From NCBI GenBank assembly GCA_016125285.1, contig WGMA01000011.1, positions 1 through 64,000 of the forward strand: 64,000 nucleotides of DNA. Direction: 5' to 3'. The notes under the pieces are model-generated. The model ran no database searches, was not told the DNA's origin, and saw only the letters and a list, made by a program, of their open reading frames with translations. Both the position numbers and the translations under genes were made by a program. This document shows, piece after piece, positions 8,104-17,556 of the stretch; position 1 is the stretch's first letter, and each line of letters starts with the position of its first letter. The stretch comes from Phycisphaera sp. (GTDB taxonomy: Bacteria; Planctomycetota; Phycisphaerae; Phycisphaerales; Zrk34).

Positions 8104-9645
8104 TCAGACCAGACCGGCCAATCTCGGAAAGGTGTCCTTGAGCGTCGGGTAGAGTCGGCGGTACTCGCGATACACCTTGCGGTAAAGCTTCGCGGTCGGC
8201 GCGTCGGGCTGACGCTGCTCGACCTCGGTGATGATCGAGTTGCACGCCTCGGGCGCCGACTTCCACACGCCGGCGCCCACGCCCGCGAGGATCGCCACGC
8301 CGTACGCCGGGCCCTCCTCGGAGTTGATCACCGCGGTGGTCGTGCCGTAGATGTCGGCCTGCATCTGCCGCCAGAACGGGCTGCGCGCCCCGCCGCCGGA
8401 CAGCCGCACGGTCGTCGCCTCGATGCCCATGCCCGACATGATCTGCAGCGCGTCGTTCATGCCGAACGTCACGCCCTCCATGATCGAGCGAATCATGTGC
8501 ATGCGGCTGTGCCGCGCGGTCAGGCCGATCCAACCGCCGCGAGCGTTCGGGTCCGGGTACGGGCAGCGCTCGCCGGTGAGGTACGGCAGGAAGATCAACC
8601 CCTCGCAGCCCGCCTCCGCCCGCGCCGCCTCCGCGACGATCAGCTCGTACGGATCGACCTTCTTCCGCTTCGCACGCGTCACCTCATCGAGCGCCATGTG
8701 ATTGCGGAACCACTGCAGCGAACCGCCCGCCGAGAGCATGCAGCCGAACACGCACCACTTGCCTTCGACGGCGTGACACATCGTGTGCACGCGGCCCTTG
8801 GGGTCGTACGTCGGCTTGTCGGCGTGCGCGAACATCACGCCGGACGTGCCGAGCGTCGCGCTGACGATGCCCGCGTTGACGATGCCGTTGCCGATCGCGC
8901 CCGCGGGCTGATCGCCGCTGCCGCCGACCACCGGCACACCCGCCGTCAGGCCCATCTGCCCCGCCGCCCACTTCGTCAGCTTGCCGCTGACCACGTGCGA
9001 CTCGAAGCACTCGGGCAGCATCTTCGGATCGATGCCCAGCATGCGGATCAGCCCGGTGTGCCACTTGCGCTGCTTGACGTTCAGCAGCAGCGTGCCCGAC
9101 GCGTCGCCGACCTCCGTGGCGTACTCGCCGGTCATGCGGTAGCGGATGTAATCCTTCGGCAGCAGGATGTGCTTCGTCGCCTCGAAGACATGCGGCTCGT
9201 GCTTGCGCACCCACAGTATCTTCGGCGCGGTAAACCCCGTCAGCGCCGGGTTGCCGACCATGTCGATCAGCTTGCGACGCCCGCCGGCGATCTTCTCGAT
9301 CTCGCTGCACTCCGCGGCGGTGCGCTGGTCGTTCCACAGCAGCGCCGGACGCAGCGGCTCGGCCGTCTCGGGTCCGTCGCCGCCGAGGAACACCGACCCG
9401 TGCATCTGCCCGCTCAGGCCGATGCCCTTGCAATCGCTCGGCTTGACCTTCGCCTTCTGCAGCACCTTCTTCGTCGCGTCACACGTCGCCGACCACCACT
9501 GCTTCGGATCCTGCTCCGACCAGCCCGGCTGCGGCGAACTGATGTCGTGCACGCTCAACGCCGTCGCGAGCACCTTGCCCTTCAGGTCGCACACGAGTGA
9601 CTTCGTGCCGGATGTGCCGATATCGATACCGAGAAGAAATGCCAT
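8104..9645 (-). CDS. xylB: Xylulokinase (FGGY carbohydrate kinase)
   Basis: A 513-aa protein, the normal length for xylulokinase, which phosphorylates D-xylulose to xylulose 5-phosphate for the pentose phosphate pathway. The N-terminal phosphate-binding loop is LLGIDIGTSGTKS. The substrate-binding block IGLSGQMHGSVFL, in which QMHG is characteristic of xylulokinases, lies at about residue 80, and the FGGY C-terminal signature is represented by MEGVTFGMNDAL and RLSGGGARSPFWRQ. No xylose isomerase or transporter gene adjoins. The next gene upstream on the strand is a phosphohexomutase, which would link sugar uptake to nucleotide-sugar or glycogen supply, though this is only positional. Confidence 0.93.
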   Translation of the reverse strand: MAFLLGIDIGTSGTKSLVCDLKGKVLATALSVHDISSPQPGWSEQDPKQWWSATCDATKKVLQKAKVKPSDCKGIGLSGQMHGSVFLGGDGPETAEPLRPALLWNDQRTAAECSEIEKIAGGRRKLIDMVGNPALTGFTAPKILWVRKHEPHVFEATKHILLPKDYIRYRMTGEYATEVGDASGTLLLNVKQRKWHTGLIRMLGIDPKMLPECFESHVVSGKLTKWAAGQMGLTAGVPVVGGSGDQPAGAIGNGIVNAGIVSATLGTSGVMFAHADKPTYDPKGRVHTMCHAVEGKWCVFGCMLSAGGSLQWFRNHMALDEVTRAKRKKVDPYELIVAEAARAEAGCEGLIFLPYLTGERCPYPDPNARGGWIGLTARHSRMHMIRSIMEGVTFGMNDALQIMSGMGIEATTVRLSGGGARSPFWRQMQADIYGTTTAVINSEEGPAYGVAILAGVGAGVWKSAPEACNSIITEVEQRQPDAPTAKLYRKVYREYRRLYPTLKDTFPRLAGLV

Positions 9646-9722
9646 GCGGTTGCCTTTCCTGCCGAAACCATGCCCCGGGTTCCGTGTGTTGTTTGTTTCG
9701 CTCTCTTAGACCAACGGGACGC

Positions 9723-11117
9723 TCAATGCCCCTTCGCCTCTTTGCCCAGCATCGGGGTCACCTCGGACAGCGCCTTGGTCTTCGTCGCCGCGTCCTTCGC
9801 CTCGAGGTTCAGGCGCAGCATCGGCTCGGTGTTCGACTTGCGGATGTTCGCCCACCAGCCCTCGCTGTCCCACGCGTCGACGGAGATGCCGTCGAGGTCG
9901 TCCATCTTCGCACGCGACGCGAACGTCTGGCGGACCTTCTCAATCGCCGCGTCCTTGTCCTCGACGGTGAAGTTGATCTCGCCCGACTGGACGTACGTCT
10001 CGTAGGGCTTGATCAGCTCGCTCATCGTCTTGTTGCCCGCCGAGAGGATCGACAGCGCCACGGCGAACGTGATCGCGCCGGAGTCGGTGTAGAAGTTGTC
10101 GCGGTAGTACATGTGCCCCGACAGCTCCGCGCCGAACACGCCGTTGTGCTCCTTCATCAGCGCCTTGAGGAACACGTGACCCACGCGCCCGCGCACCGGC
10201 TTGCCGCCCAGCTTCGTGACCGTCTCCGGCAACGCCTTGCTCGAGCGCAGGTCGAACACGATCGCGCTGCCCGGCGACTGCTTGAGGAAGTGCTCGGCGA
10301 ACAACGCGCCCAGCAGGTCGCAGCCGATCGCCTTGCCCTTCTCGTCGCAGATGATGCAGCGGTCCGCGTCGCCGTCGAAGCACACGCCCAGGTCCGCGCC
10401 GTGCTCGATCACCGCGTCCTGCGTGAACTTCATGTTCTCCGGCACCAGCGGGTTCGGCGGGTGCGCGAAGTCACCGGTGATCTTGTCGAACAGCGGGATG
10501 ATCTTCAGGTTGTCGATCTTGTTGAACACCTTGTTCAGCAGCTCGCAGCCCATGCCGTTCGACGCGTCGACGACCACCTTCAGCGGCCGCTTCAGATTCA
10601 GGAACTTGTGCACGTGCGTGCGGTAGTCCGCCCACAGGTCGCGCTGCTCGACGCGCCCCGTGCCGCCCTTGACCTGGTCGTCATCGATCGTCGCCGCCAG
10701 CCGCTGGATCGTCACCAGCCCTGTGTCGGCCCCGATCGGCGCCGCCGCGCGTCCGCTGATCTTGAAGCCGTTGTACTCGATCGGATTGTGGCTCGCGGTC
10801 GTCTGGATGCCGCCGCCGCAGCCCAGGTGATTGATCGCGAAGTAGATGAACGACGTGTCGATCATGCCGACATCGAACACGTTGCACCCCGACGCGCACA
10901 GGCCCTGGATCAGCGCCTCGGCCAACTGCGGGCTGTGCGGACGCATGTCGCGCCCGACCACCACGTGCTGCAGCATCGGGTCCGCCGCGTCACGCCCCGT
11001 CAGCTGCTGCCTGAGGAACTGCCCCGCAGCGTACCCGATCTTCTTCGCGACCTTTTCATCAAGCGGATCGGGGTAGACGGCACGCACGTCGTATGCCTTG
11101 AACACCTTGCTGAGCAT
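9723..11117 (-). CDS. Phosphomannomutase/phosphoglucomutase (alpha-D-phosphohexomutase)
   Basis: A 464-aa cytoplasmic enzyme interconverting hexose 1- and 6-phosphates. The active-site phosphoserine loop TASHNP is at residues 107-112, the Mg-binding loop DGDADR at 248-253, the sugar-specificity loop GAELSGHMYYRD near 325, and the C-terminal phosphate-binding loop RKSNTEP follows. This order matches the ManB/AlgC-type enzymes that accept mannose and glucose phosphates. A GTG at 11135 is in frame, but the ATG at 11117 with AAAGGAA upstream is the better start. It supplies precursors for exopolysaccharide, LPS or glycogen. It lies 77 bases upstream of xylB on the same strand. Confidence 0.93.
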   Translation of the reverse strand: MLSKVFKAYDVRAVYPDPLDEKVAKKIGYAAGQFLRQQLTGRDAADPMLQHVVVGRDMRPHSPQLAEALIQGLCASGCNVFDVGMIDTSFIYFAINHLGCGGGIQTTASHNPIEYNGFKISGRAAAPIGADTGLVTIQRLAATIDDDQVKGGTGRVEQRDLWADYRTHVHKFLNLKRPLKVVVDASNGMGCELLNKVFNKIDNLKIIPLFDKITGDFAHPPNPLVPENMKFTQDAVIEHGADLGVCFDGDADRCIICDEKGKAIGCDLLGALFAEHFLKQSPGSAIVFDLRSSKALPETVTKLGGKPVRGRVGHVFLKALMKEHNGVFGAELSGHMYYRDNFYTDSGAITFAVALSILSAGNKTMSELIKPYETYVQSGEINFTVEDKDAAIEKVRQTFASRAKMDDLDGISVDAWDSEGWWANIRKSNTEPMLRLNLEAKDAATKTKALSEVTPMLGKEAKGH

Positions 11118-11248
11118 CGCGGAGGTTCCTTTCACGCCGGAACGAGGTTGTCGGGTCCATCGTCGAGAGCCCTATTACAACTGCCACGCCGGATAAATCA
11201 AGCGAGGCGGGTACGCCCAAATGATTTCCTCGAATGGGTACCTGTAGC

Positions 11249-11254
11249 TACAAT
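11249..11254 (+). promoter_or_regulatory. -10-like box before the small gene at 11283
   Basis: TACAAT preceded by GTAGC lies 28 bases before the ATG at 11283. The surrounding sequence is distinctly AT-richer than the flanking genes. No good -35 box stands 17 bases upstream. Confidence 0.4.
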
Positions 11255-11282
11255 CAATGGCACGGCAACAATCGGGGATTCC

Positions 11283-11576
11283 ATGCCTAACGTAGACCTT
11301 GAACAACAAGCAAAGATTGTACGAGCGATCGTTCCTGCCGCAGACATTCGGACAGATCAAAGCGATATCTTGCGGGCTTGCTACGCGATGCTGCTTGGAG
11401 GCGTGCGTCCCTTGCCGGATGGCTCATTCGAGTGGTCCATTACCGACTTGGCTGAAGAAGGTCCAATCTCCTGTATCACCGCTCCACCAGTCAAGAAGGC
11501 AATAGAGCAGTCACAATTCGAAGCGGCAAGATCGATGGCGAATGAGTTGTCACGCTTGGCAAGTCAACGCGACTGA
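11283..11576 (+). CDS. Small hypothetical protein (97 aa)
   Basis: A 97-aa frame from an ATG at 11283 to a TGA at 11574-11576, in a stretch of clearly lower GC than its neighbours and oriented against both flanking genes. I do not recognise the product. It begins MPNVDLEQQAKIVRAIVP, has an acidic middle and a helical C-terminus (KKAIEQSQFEAARSMANEL). A TACAAT box stands 28 bases upstream and GGGGATT could serve as a weak ribosome-binding site. The frame remains open upstream because of antisense of the phosphohexomutase gene, but that part is not coding. It may be a recently acquired small gene; the low GC could alternatively reflect a non-coding spacer. Confidence 0.45.
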   Translation: MPNVDLEQQAKIVRAIVPAADIRTDQSDILRACYAMLLGGVRPLPDGSFEWSITDLAEEGPISCITAPPVKKAIEQSQFEAARSMANELSRLASQRD

Positions 11577-11584
11577 AGACTACG

Positions 11585-13714
11585 TCATCTACGCGTATCT
11601 ACCCGCACTGGCGGCAGCGCCTCCACAAACTTCTTCCCGTAAGGCTTCGACACGATCCGCCGGTCCAGCACGACGACGCGCCCGCGGTCCGTCTTCGATC
11701 GCACCAGTCGCCCAAATCCCTGCTTGAAGCGGATGATCGATTCCGGCAGCTGGTAGTCCATGAACGGCTGGCCGCCGTTGGCGCGGATGCGGTCGATGCG
11801 GGCCTCGATCAGCGGGCGGTCCGGCACGGCGAACGGCAGCTTCGTGATGATCACGTTCCGCAGCGCCTCGCCCGGCACGTCCACGCCCGCCCAGAAGCTG
11901 TCCGTCCCCAGCAGCACCGCGTGACCGTCCTGCTGGAACTTCTTGAGCAGCAGCGTCCGCGGCCCGTCCTGCCCGTGCACCAGCGTCGCGATCCCGTGGC
12001 CCGCCAGCTGATGCCGCAGCCAGTCCGCCACCTGATTGAGCAGCCCGTAGCTCGTGAACAGCACGAACGCCCCGCCGCCCGTCGCCAGCACGTGCTCCAG
12101 CACGCGCGGCTTCATCACGTCGACGTATCGCGGGTCCGACGGGTCCGGCATCCCGCCCTCGAGAATCAGCTCCACCGCCTGCGTGTAATCGAACGGCGAG
12201 CCGAGTTGCAGCGTCTCCGTGCCGTCGCACCCGAGCCGATGCACGAGGTGCGTGAACGGCCCGTAGTCGCGCGGCGGCGGCGCCTCATCATCAATATCAA
12301 AGTCCGCCCCGGGTTCATGCACCGCATCCTCCGCCTCCACCACCGGCTCGACGGGTGCTTGCCTCTTCGCCACTACATCCCGCGCGCCGTCAGTTGCCCC
12401 ACCCGTCGCCAGCGTCGCGCTCGTCAACACCACCCCGATCGGTTTGTCCTCGCTGTTGACCCGATGAAACAGGTGCTTGCGCAGGATCGGCCCCACGTCC
12501 ACCGGCGCACACGACAGCGTCACCTTGTTGAACTTGCCCTGCGATTCGTCGATCCAGTACACGCCGTCGTCGATGCCGTGCTCGACCCACGTCGCGAAGC
12601 ACTCGGCGTACATCTCGGCACGCGTGAGGTAGCCGTTGAGCTCGTACTGGTCCGGCTCGTTCTTCACGTGGTTCGTCAGCATCCGCAGCGACACGACCAG
12701 CGCCATCAACGCCGGCGTCACCGGGTTGTCCACGACGTTCGGCTCGTCAACCCGCCCGTTGCGACGTCCGCGCGACTGCTGCCACGCGATGAGGCTGTCG
12801 AAGAACAGGTCCGACGCACGCTGCACCTGGTACGCCTGGTCGACCGCCCGCTCGATCAACCCGCGGTCGCCCGCGTCCTTGAGCGTCACGCTCGTGAGGA
12901 ACCCCTTGCGGTGCCGCTCGCTGAACAGCGAGTTGACCAGGTGCGAGATGGCCGTGTCAGCGATGCGCACGCCGAAGTGGTCCGACGCGACGTCCTCGAT
13001 GGTGTGCGCCTCGTCGAGGATCACATGGTCGTAAGGCGGCAGGAACCCCACGCCGCTGGCGCGCAGCGCCAGGTCGCTGAAGAACAACGCGTGGTTGACG
13101 ATCAGCAGGTCGCCGTTGTCCATGCGACGCCGGGCCGCCTGATAGAAGCACTTGTCGTAGGTCTTGCACTTGCGACCCATGCAGTTGCTCGAGTCGCTCT
13201 GCACCTTGTCCCAGATGCCCATCCGCTCGATCACCGGCAGCGTCGACAGCGTGCCATCGTCCGTGTCGTACGCCCAGTCCTCGACCTGGTGCAACGACCG
13301 CAGCTCCGGCTCGTAGTGGAACAGCTGGTCCTGCCGCTGCGACGCGAGCATCAGCCGCCGCAGCGACACGTAGTTACTCCGCCCCTTGACCAGCACCGCG
13401 CTGAACTCCGCATCCGTCACCGCCTGCAGCAGCGGGATGTCCTTCTCGATGAGCTGTTCCTGGAGGCTGATCGTGTGTGTCGAGATGACGACGCGCTCGT
13501 CGTGCTCGATGACACGCCGGATCGCCGGGACGAGGTACGCGAAGGATTTGCCGACGCCGGTGCCCGCCTCGATCACGGCGGTGCGCCCATTCGCGAGCGC
13601 GCAATCGACGGCGACGGCCATCTCGTCCTGCTGCGGCCGGGCCTCGTAACGGTCACCAAGCCGCCGCGCGATCGGGCCCTCCGGGCCGAGCATGCTGAGC
13701 ACATCCATGGGCAT
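11585..13714 (-). CDS. dinG: DinG/XPD-family ATP-dependent DNA helicase
   Basis: A 709-aa superfamily 2 helicase. Walker [10 protein letters not shown] is at residues 49-57, the DEAH box at 234-237, and the C-terminal motif region includes [16 protein letters not shown] and [13 protein letters not shown]. DinG helicases unwind DNA 5'-3', acting on R-loops and stalled forks, and carry a 4Fe-4S cluster. Three cluster cysteines are visible at 178, 183 and 189, with spacing identical to E. coli C194/C199/C205. The expected first ligand, in the block GRSNY-x-S-LRR, is Ser117 instead of Cys, so the cluster may have an oxygen ligand or be absent. Residues 425-465 form an acidic insertion. It converges with the small gene on the plus strand, 8 bases apart. 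Confidence 0.92.
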   Translation of the reverse strand: MPMDVLSMLGPEGPIARRLGDRYEARPQQDEMAVAVDCALANGRTAVIEAGTGVGKSFAYLVPAIRRVIEHDERVVISTHTISLQEQLIEKDIPLLQAVTDAEFSAVLVKGRSNYVSLRRLMLASQRQDQLFHYEPELRSLHQVEDWAYDTDDGTLSTLPVIERMGIWDKVQSDSSNCMGRKCKTYDKCFYQAARRRMDNGDLLIVNHALFFSDLALRASGVGFLPPYDHVILDEAHTIEDVASDHFGVRIADTAISHLVNSLFSERHRKGFLTSVTLKDAGDRGLIERAVDQAYQVQRASDLFFDSLIAWQQSRGRRNGRVDEPNVVDNPVTPALMALVVSLRMLTNHVKNEPDQYELNGYLTRAEMYAECFATWVEHGIDDGVYWIDESQGKFNKVTLSCAPVDVGPILRKHLFHRVNSEDKPIGVVLTSATLATGGATDGARDVVAKRQAPVEPVVEAEDAVHEPGADFDIDDEAPPPRDYGPFTHLVHRLGCDGTETLQLGSPFDYTQAVELILEGGMPDPSDPRYVDVMKPRVLEHVLATGGGAFVLFTSYGLLNQVADWLRHQLAGHGIATLVHGQDGPRTLLLKKFQQDGHAVLLGTDSFWAGVDVPGEALRNVIITKLPFAVPDRPLIEARIDRIRANGGQPFMDYQLPESIIRFKQGFGRLVRSKTDRGRVVVLDRRIVSKPYGKKFVEALPPVRVDTRR

Positions 13715-14167
13715 CCTCGCATTGTAATCACACGTCGCCGCCGCGCCCGCCCCATGTCACGAATTGACCGGATCGCCCTGACACAGCGTGCGCACCACCC
13801 GACCATCAAAACAACGTCAGCCGAAACTTGTCACAAGAAAGGTCATCGCCCACACGCCGCCAAACTTACAACGTCACCCCACACGCGCCACGACGCCCCC
13901 GTGCGCACCTGCGCGTCGTTGTATCCATTTATAGAGGGTCACCACATGGACCATTCAACACTCATGCCGCGCGCCGAGTCGGGACAACTCGGGTTCGCTG
14001 TCATTTTGCACTTTGCATTGACCATTTTGCATTTTGCAATGCAGACGCCCAGCGTCTGCCCCCCTCCCCCCCTCCTAAATTTTCATCCGCACGCAATACG
14101 GACTCGGCTCACGCGTCAGGCTATACTCTCGCCGACAGTCACGGGGCACGTGATTGGAGACACACTG
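13715..14167. other. Intergenic region with low-complexity and hairpin sequence
   Basis: These 453 bases between divergent genes contain no convincing gene. At 14002-14040 there is a run of TTTTGCA/CTTTGCA/TTTTGCATTTTGCAAT units. A perfect 8-bp hairpin with arms GCAGACGC (14041-14048) and GCGTCTGC (14052-14059) follows, and then a C-rich tract. TATACT near 14122-14128 is a plausible -10 box for the gene starting at 14168. Confidence 0.5.
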
Positions 14168-17100
14168 ATGCGAGCCTATGCGCTGCCCGTCGTCACCCTC
14201 ATCGCTATCCTCGCCGCCCTGATCTGCCTCGCCCCCCCCGGCGTCGACGCGGCCAAGCCGAACAAGAAAGACAAGCAGCCGACCGGCGCGTCCGGCGGCG
14301 AGTCGCTTGTCCCCTACCGGATCGACGAGAAGACCGCCCCCCGCCCGAAAGAGGTCGCGCCCGTCGACACGACGCTGCCGCTCGATCTGCACGAGGGCGA
14401 GCACGTCGTGTTCATCGGCAACACGCTGTTCGACCGCGCGCAGGACTTCGGCTACTTCGAGACGATGATGCAGCAGGCCCACCCGGACCTGCACCTCGTC
14501 GTGCGGACGCTCGCGTGGTCCGCCGACGAGATCGACCTCCAGCCGCGCCCCGACAACTTCGGCACGCTCGAGCAGCACCTCGCCGTGCAGCAGGCCGACG
14601 TGATCTTCGCCGCGTACGGGTTCAACGAGTCGTTCGGCGGCGTCGACCTCGTCCCGGCGTTCAAGCACCGCCTGACCAGCTTCCTCAACGAGATCAAGAC
14701 GCGTGCGTTCAACGGCAAGACCGGCCCGCGCGTCGTGCTCGTGTCGCCCCCCGCCAACGAGAACGTCAAGGGCGTCGCCGCCGCGGACCTCAACAACGCG
14801 CGCCTCGCCGCGTACACCAAGGCGATGCGCGAGGTCGCCACCGAGCAGCACGTCGGCTTCGTCGACACGTTCACGCCGATGCGCGACGTGATCACCGCGG
14901 CGAAGGCCCCGCTGACGATCAACGGCGTGCATTTCAACGACGCCGGCTACCGCGCGTTCGCCGAGACGCTCTACCGCGGCGTGTTCGACCGCACGCCTGC
15001 CGAGATCAACCCTGCCGTGCGCCGCGAGGTCCTCGAAAAGAACACGCAGTTCTACTACCGCTACCGGCCCGTCAACTCGTTCTACTACGTCGGCGGGCGG
15101 TCGAAGGCGTACGGCGAGATCGATTTCGGGCCCGCGATGGAGCGGTTCGACATCATGATCTCCAACCGCGACAAGCGCGTGTGGGACGCCTCGGCCGGGA
15201 AGAAGCTGCCGGAGGAGATCGACGACTCCAACGCCCCGCCGCTGCCGCCGGTCAACGGCCAGCGTCCGGCCAACCGCTGGATGAGCCCCGCCGACGAGCT
15301 CGCCGCGTTCAAGATCGACCCGCGATTCGAGGTCAATTGCTTCGCGTCCGAGGAGGACTTCCCCGAGCTGGCCAAGCCGATCCAGATGCGTTGGGACGCG
15401 CGCGGCCGCCTGTGGGTGTCGACCTCACAGACCTACCCGCACATCTACCCCGGCAACGCGCCGGTCGACAAGATCATCATCCTCGAGGACACCGACCACG
15501 ACGGCCACGCCGACACGTGCAAGACCTTCGCCGAGGGCCTGGCGATCCCGCTGTCGTTCGAGTTCGGCGACGGCGGCGTGTACGTCTCCGAGCAGCCGCA
15601 CCTCACGTTCCTCAAGGACACCGACGGCGACGACAAGGCCGACGTCCGCGAAATCGTGCTCACCGGGTTCGGCACGGAAGACTCGCACCACGCGCTGCAC
15701 GACATCGCCTGGACGCCCGACGGCGACCTGATCGGTCGCGAGTCGATCTTCCTGCACAGCCAGATCGAGACGCCGTACGGCCCCGTCCGGCAGAACGACA
15801 GCGGCTGGTTCCTCTATCGCCCCAGCGAGCATCGCCTCACCGCGTTCGGCTCGTACCGCAGCACCAACCCGTGGGGCGTGACGTTCGACGACTGGGGCAA
15901 CCACATGGCCAGCCACCCGAACTTCGCCGAGGCGTTTCACGCGCCCAACGCGCCGTACCCGCAGCTGCACCCCTCGCCGCGCGGCCTCTCCGCGTATTCC
16001 GGCACGGCGGGCATGGAGTTCATCGACATGCCCAGCTTCCCGGCCGACATGCAGGGCGGCTTCTTCAAGAACCGCTACAAGCCGACCAACCGCGTCGAGT
16101 ACCACACGTGGACCGAGAACGGCGCGGGCTACGAGGAGAAGTACACCACCGACATCATCTTCTCCACGAATCTGAGCTTTATCCCCGTCGACATCCGCTT
16201 CGGCCCGCGCGGCGCGATGTACGTCTGCGACTGGTACAACCCCGTCAAGGGCCACGCGCAGTACGCGCTGCGGGACGAGCGCCGCGACCGCAAGTCCGGC
16301 CGCATCTGGCGCATCACCGCGAAGGGGATGCCGCTGGTCGACCCGCCGAAGATCGCCGGGGAGCCGATCCCCGCACTGCTCGACATCCTCAAGATGCCGG
16401 AGTACCGCTACCGCTACTGGGCGAAGCGCGAGCTGCGCGAGCGCGACCCCGCGGAGGTGAAGGCGGCGCTGGGCAAGTGGCTCGCGTCGCTCGACAAGAA
16501 CGACCCGCGCTACCGGCACCACCAGACCGAGGCGATGTGGCTGACGCGCGGCATCGACGCCGTGAACGTCGACCTGATGAAGGAACTGCTCGGCTGCGAG
16601 GAGCACCACGCCCGCGCCGCCGCGACGGCGATGCTGCGGCACTGGTACACGCACGTGTCGGACGCCGAGTCGCTGCTCCGCGAGCGCGCCAACGACGACA
16701 ACCCGCTCGTCCGCATGGAGGCCGCGCTGACCGCCAGCTGGATCGGCACGCCCCAGGCGCTGGCCGCGGCGCTCGACGTGCTCAAGCACCCGACCGACAA
16801 GTTCCTGGAGTACGCGCTGGCCTGTTCGCTGAACTCCGCACCGATGCGGCTGCAGTGGCAGAGCCAGGCCGACGCGCCCGTGTACGCACAGGTCAACGGG
16901 TACATGTCGAAGTTCAACGTCGAGCAGAAGTTCAAGGAGCCGACCCCCAGCGCCCAGGACGCGCAGTTCGACGCCCAGCCGGACCTCAAGAAGGTCGCCA
17001 TCTCGACGGTGCCCGAGCGGATGCTGTTCACGCTGACCAAGTTCACGGTGAAGCCGGGGCAGCCGGTGAAGGTCGTGATGACCAACCCCGACGTGACGGC

Positions 17101-17359
17101 GCACAACTTCGTGATCGTCCAGCCCGGCGCGATCGAAGAGGTCGGGATGGCCGCGACGGAGATGGCCCGCGACCCCGAGAGCGCGAAGCTCGGCTACATC
17201 CCCAAGTCCGACAAGATCCTGCACCACATCCGCATGCTCGAGCAGAACGAGATCGAGGTGCTGCGGTTCAAGGCGCCCGAGAAGCCCGGCGTGTACCCGT
17301 ACATCTGCACGTTCCCGGGACACTGGCTGATCATGCGCGGGGAGATGGTGGTGAAGTAG
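14168..17359 (+). CDS. Secreted multidomain protein: SGNH-like, membrane-bound dehydrogenase-type propeller, HEAT and cupredoxin
   Basis: A 1063-aa exported protein. A signal peptide (hydrophobic residues 5-24, DAA cleavage region) leads into an SGNH-hydrolase-like domain to about residue 280; block V (NGVHFNDAGY) is present, but the catalytic GDS serine motif appears as GNTL. Next comes a planctomycete 'membrane-bound dehydrogenase' propeller (about 370-740), then HEAT-like helices, then a C-terminal azurin/plastocyanin-like domain. The type 1 copper ligands are intact: His979 (AHNF), Cys1047 and His1052 (CTFPGHW) and Met1056, with azurin spacing. No CxxCH heme motif occurs, although relatives often carry a cytochrome c domain. 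The start at 14168 has GGAGA upstream. It probably oxidises a sugar or alcohol in the periplasm and passes electrons to copper; the substrate is unknown. Confidence 0.85.
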   Translation: MRAYALPVVTLIAILAALICLAPPGVDAAKPNKKDKQPTGASGGESLVPYRIDEKTAPRPKEVAPVDTTLPLDLHEGEHVVFIGNTLFDRAQDFGYFETMMQQAHPDLHLVVRTLAWSADEIDLQPRPDNFGTLEQHLAVQQADVIFAAYGFNESFGGVDLVPAFKHRLTSFLNEIKTRAFNGKTGPRVVLVSPPANENVKGVAAADLNNARLAAYTKAMREVATEQHVGFVDTFTPMRDVITAAKAPLTINGVHFNDAGYRAFAETLYRGVFDRTPAEINPAVRREVLEKNTQFYYRYRPVNSFYYVGGRSKAYGEIDFGPAMERFDIMISNRDKRVWDASAGKKLPEEIDDSNAPPLPPVNGQRPANRWMSPADELAAFKIDPRFEVNCFASEEDFPELAKPIQMRWDARGRLWVSTSQTYPHIYPGNAPVDKIIILEDTDHDGHADTCKTFAEGLAIPLSFEFGDGGVYVSEQPHLTFLKDTDGDDKADVREIVLTGFGTEDSHHALHDIAWTPDGDLIGRESIFLHSQIETPYGPVRQNDSGWFLYRPSEHRLTAFGSYRSTNPWGVTFDDWGNHMASHPNFAEAFHAPNAPYPQLHPSPRGLSAYSGTAGMEFIDMPSFPADMQGGFFKNRYKPTNRVEYHTWTENGAGYEEKYTTDIIFSTNLSFIPVDIRFGPRGAMYVCDWYNPVKGHAQYALRDERRDRKSGRIWRITAKGMPLVDPPKIAGEPIPALLDILKMPEYRYRYWAKRELRERDPAEVKAALGKWLASLDKNDPRYRHHQTEAMWLTRGIDAVNVDLMKELLGCEEHHARAAATAMLRHWYTHVSDAESLLRERANDDNPLVRMEAALTASWIGTPQALAAALDVLKHPTDKFLEYALACSLNSAPMRLQWQSQADAPVYAQVNGYMSKFNVEQKFKEPTPSAQDAQFDAQPDLKKVAISTVPERMLFTLTKFTVKPGQPVKVVMTNPDVTAHNFVIVQPGAIEEVGMAATEMARDPESAKLGYIPKSDKILHHIRMLEQNEIEVLRFKAPEKPGVYPYICTFPGHWLIMRGEMVVK

Positions 17360-17371
17360 CGGAGGAAAGAC

Positions 17372-17519
17372 AATGACGAATGACGAAGTTCGAATGACGA
17401 ATTAATGACCGAATGCTCCAATGATCAAACGCAAACACGCGGGGCTGCCTGATGTCTGATCATTGAACATTGAAGATTCGGATTTGATTCGTCATTAGGA
17501 TTTCGTCATTCGACATTCA
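17372..17519. repeat. Long AT-rich imperfect inverted repeat between convergent genes
   Basis: The left arm (17372-17431) is made of AATGACGAATGACGAA-type units and the right arm (17452-17519) is its inverse complement with small gaps. Shared stretches include CGAATGACGAA, AATGACGAAT and CAATGATCA. The arms enclose about 20 bases. It lies between the plus-strand cupredoxin gene and the minus-strand rsmG, so it could fold in either transcript and act as a bidirectional 3'-end structure, or be a degenerate non-autonomous mobile repeat. Confidence 0.75.
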
Positions 17520-17556
17520 CCGCCATCGGCCATCGAGGGGAGACACGATGCGGCAA

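Noticed and set aside
9597-11170. Long plus-strand frame over xylB and the phosphohexomutase gene
   Set aside because: Arg/Val/Leu-rich translation without any motif, antisense of two genes with clear active sites. Only the last 98 codons, after 11283, are kept as a possible separate gene.
11921-14167. Upstream extension of the 1063-aa protein's frame
   Set aside because: It is antisense of the dinG gene and lacks any domain; the signal peptide and Shine-Dalgarno at 14168 fix the real start.
15425-17323. 632-aa minus-strand frame under the cupredoxin gene
   Set aside because: Val/Arg/Asp-rich antisense shadow without motifs.
13828-17376. 1182-aa plus-strand frame overlapping the cupredoxin protein gene
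   Set aside because: Arg/Pro-rich out-of-frame shadow of a high-GC gene. The other frame has a signal peptide, propeller and intact copper ligands.
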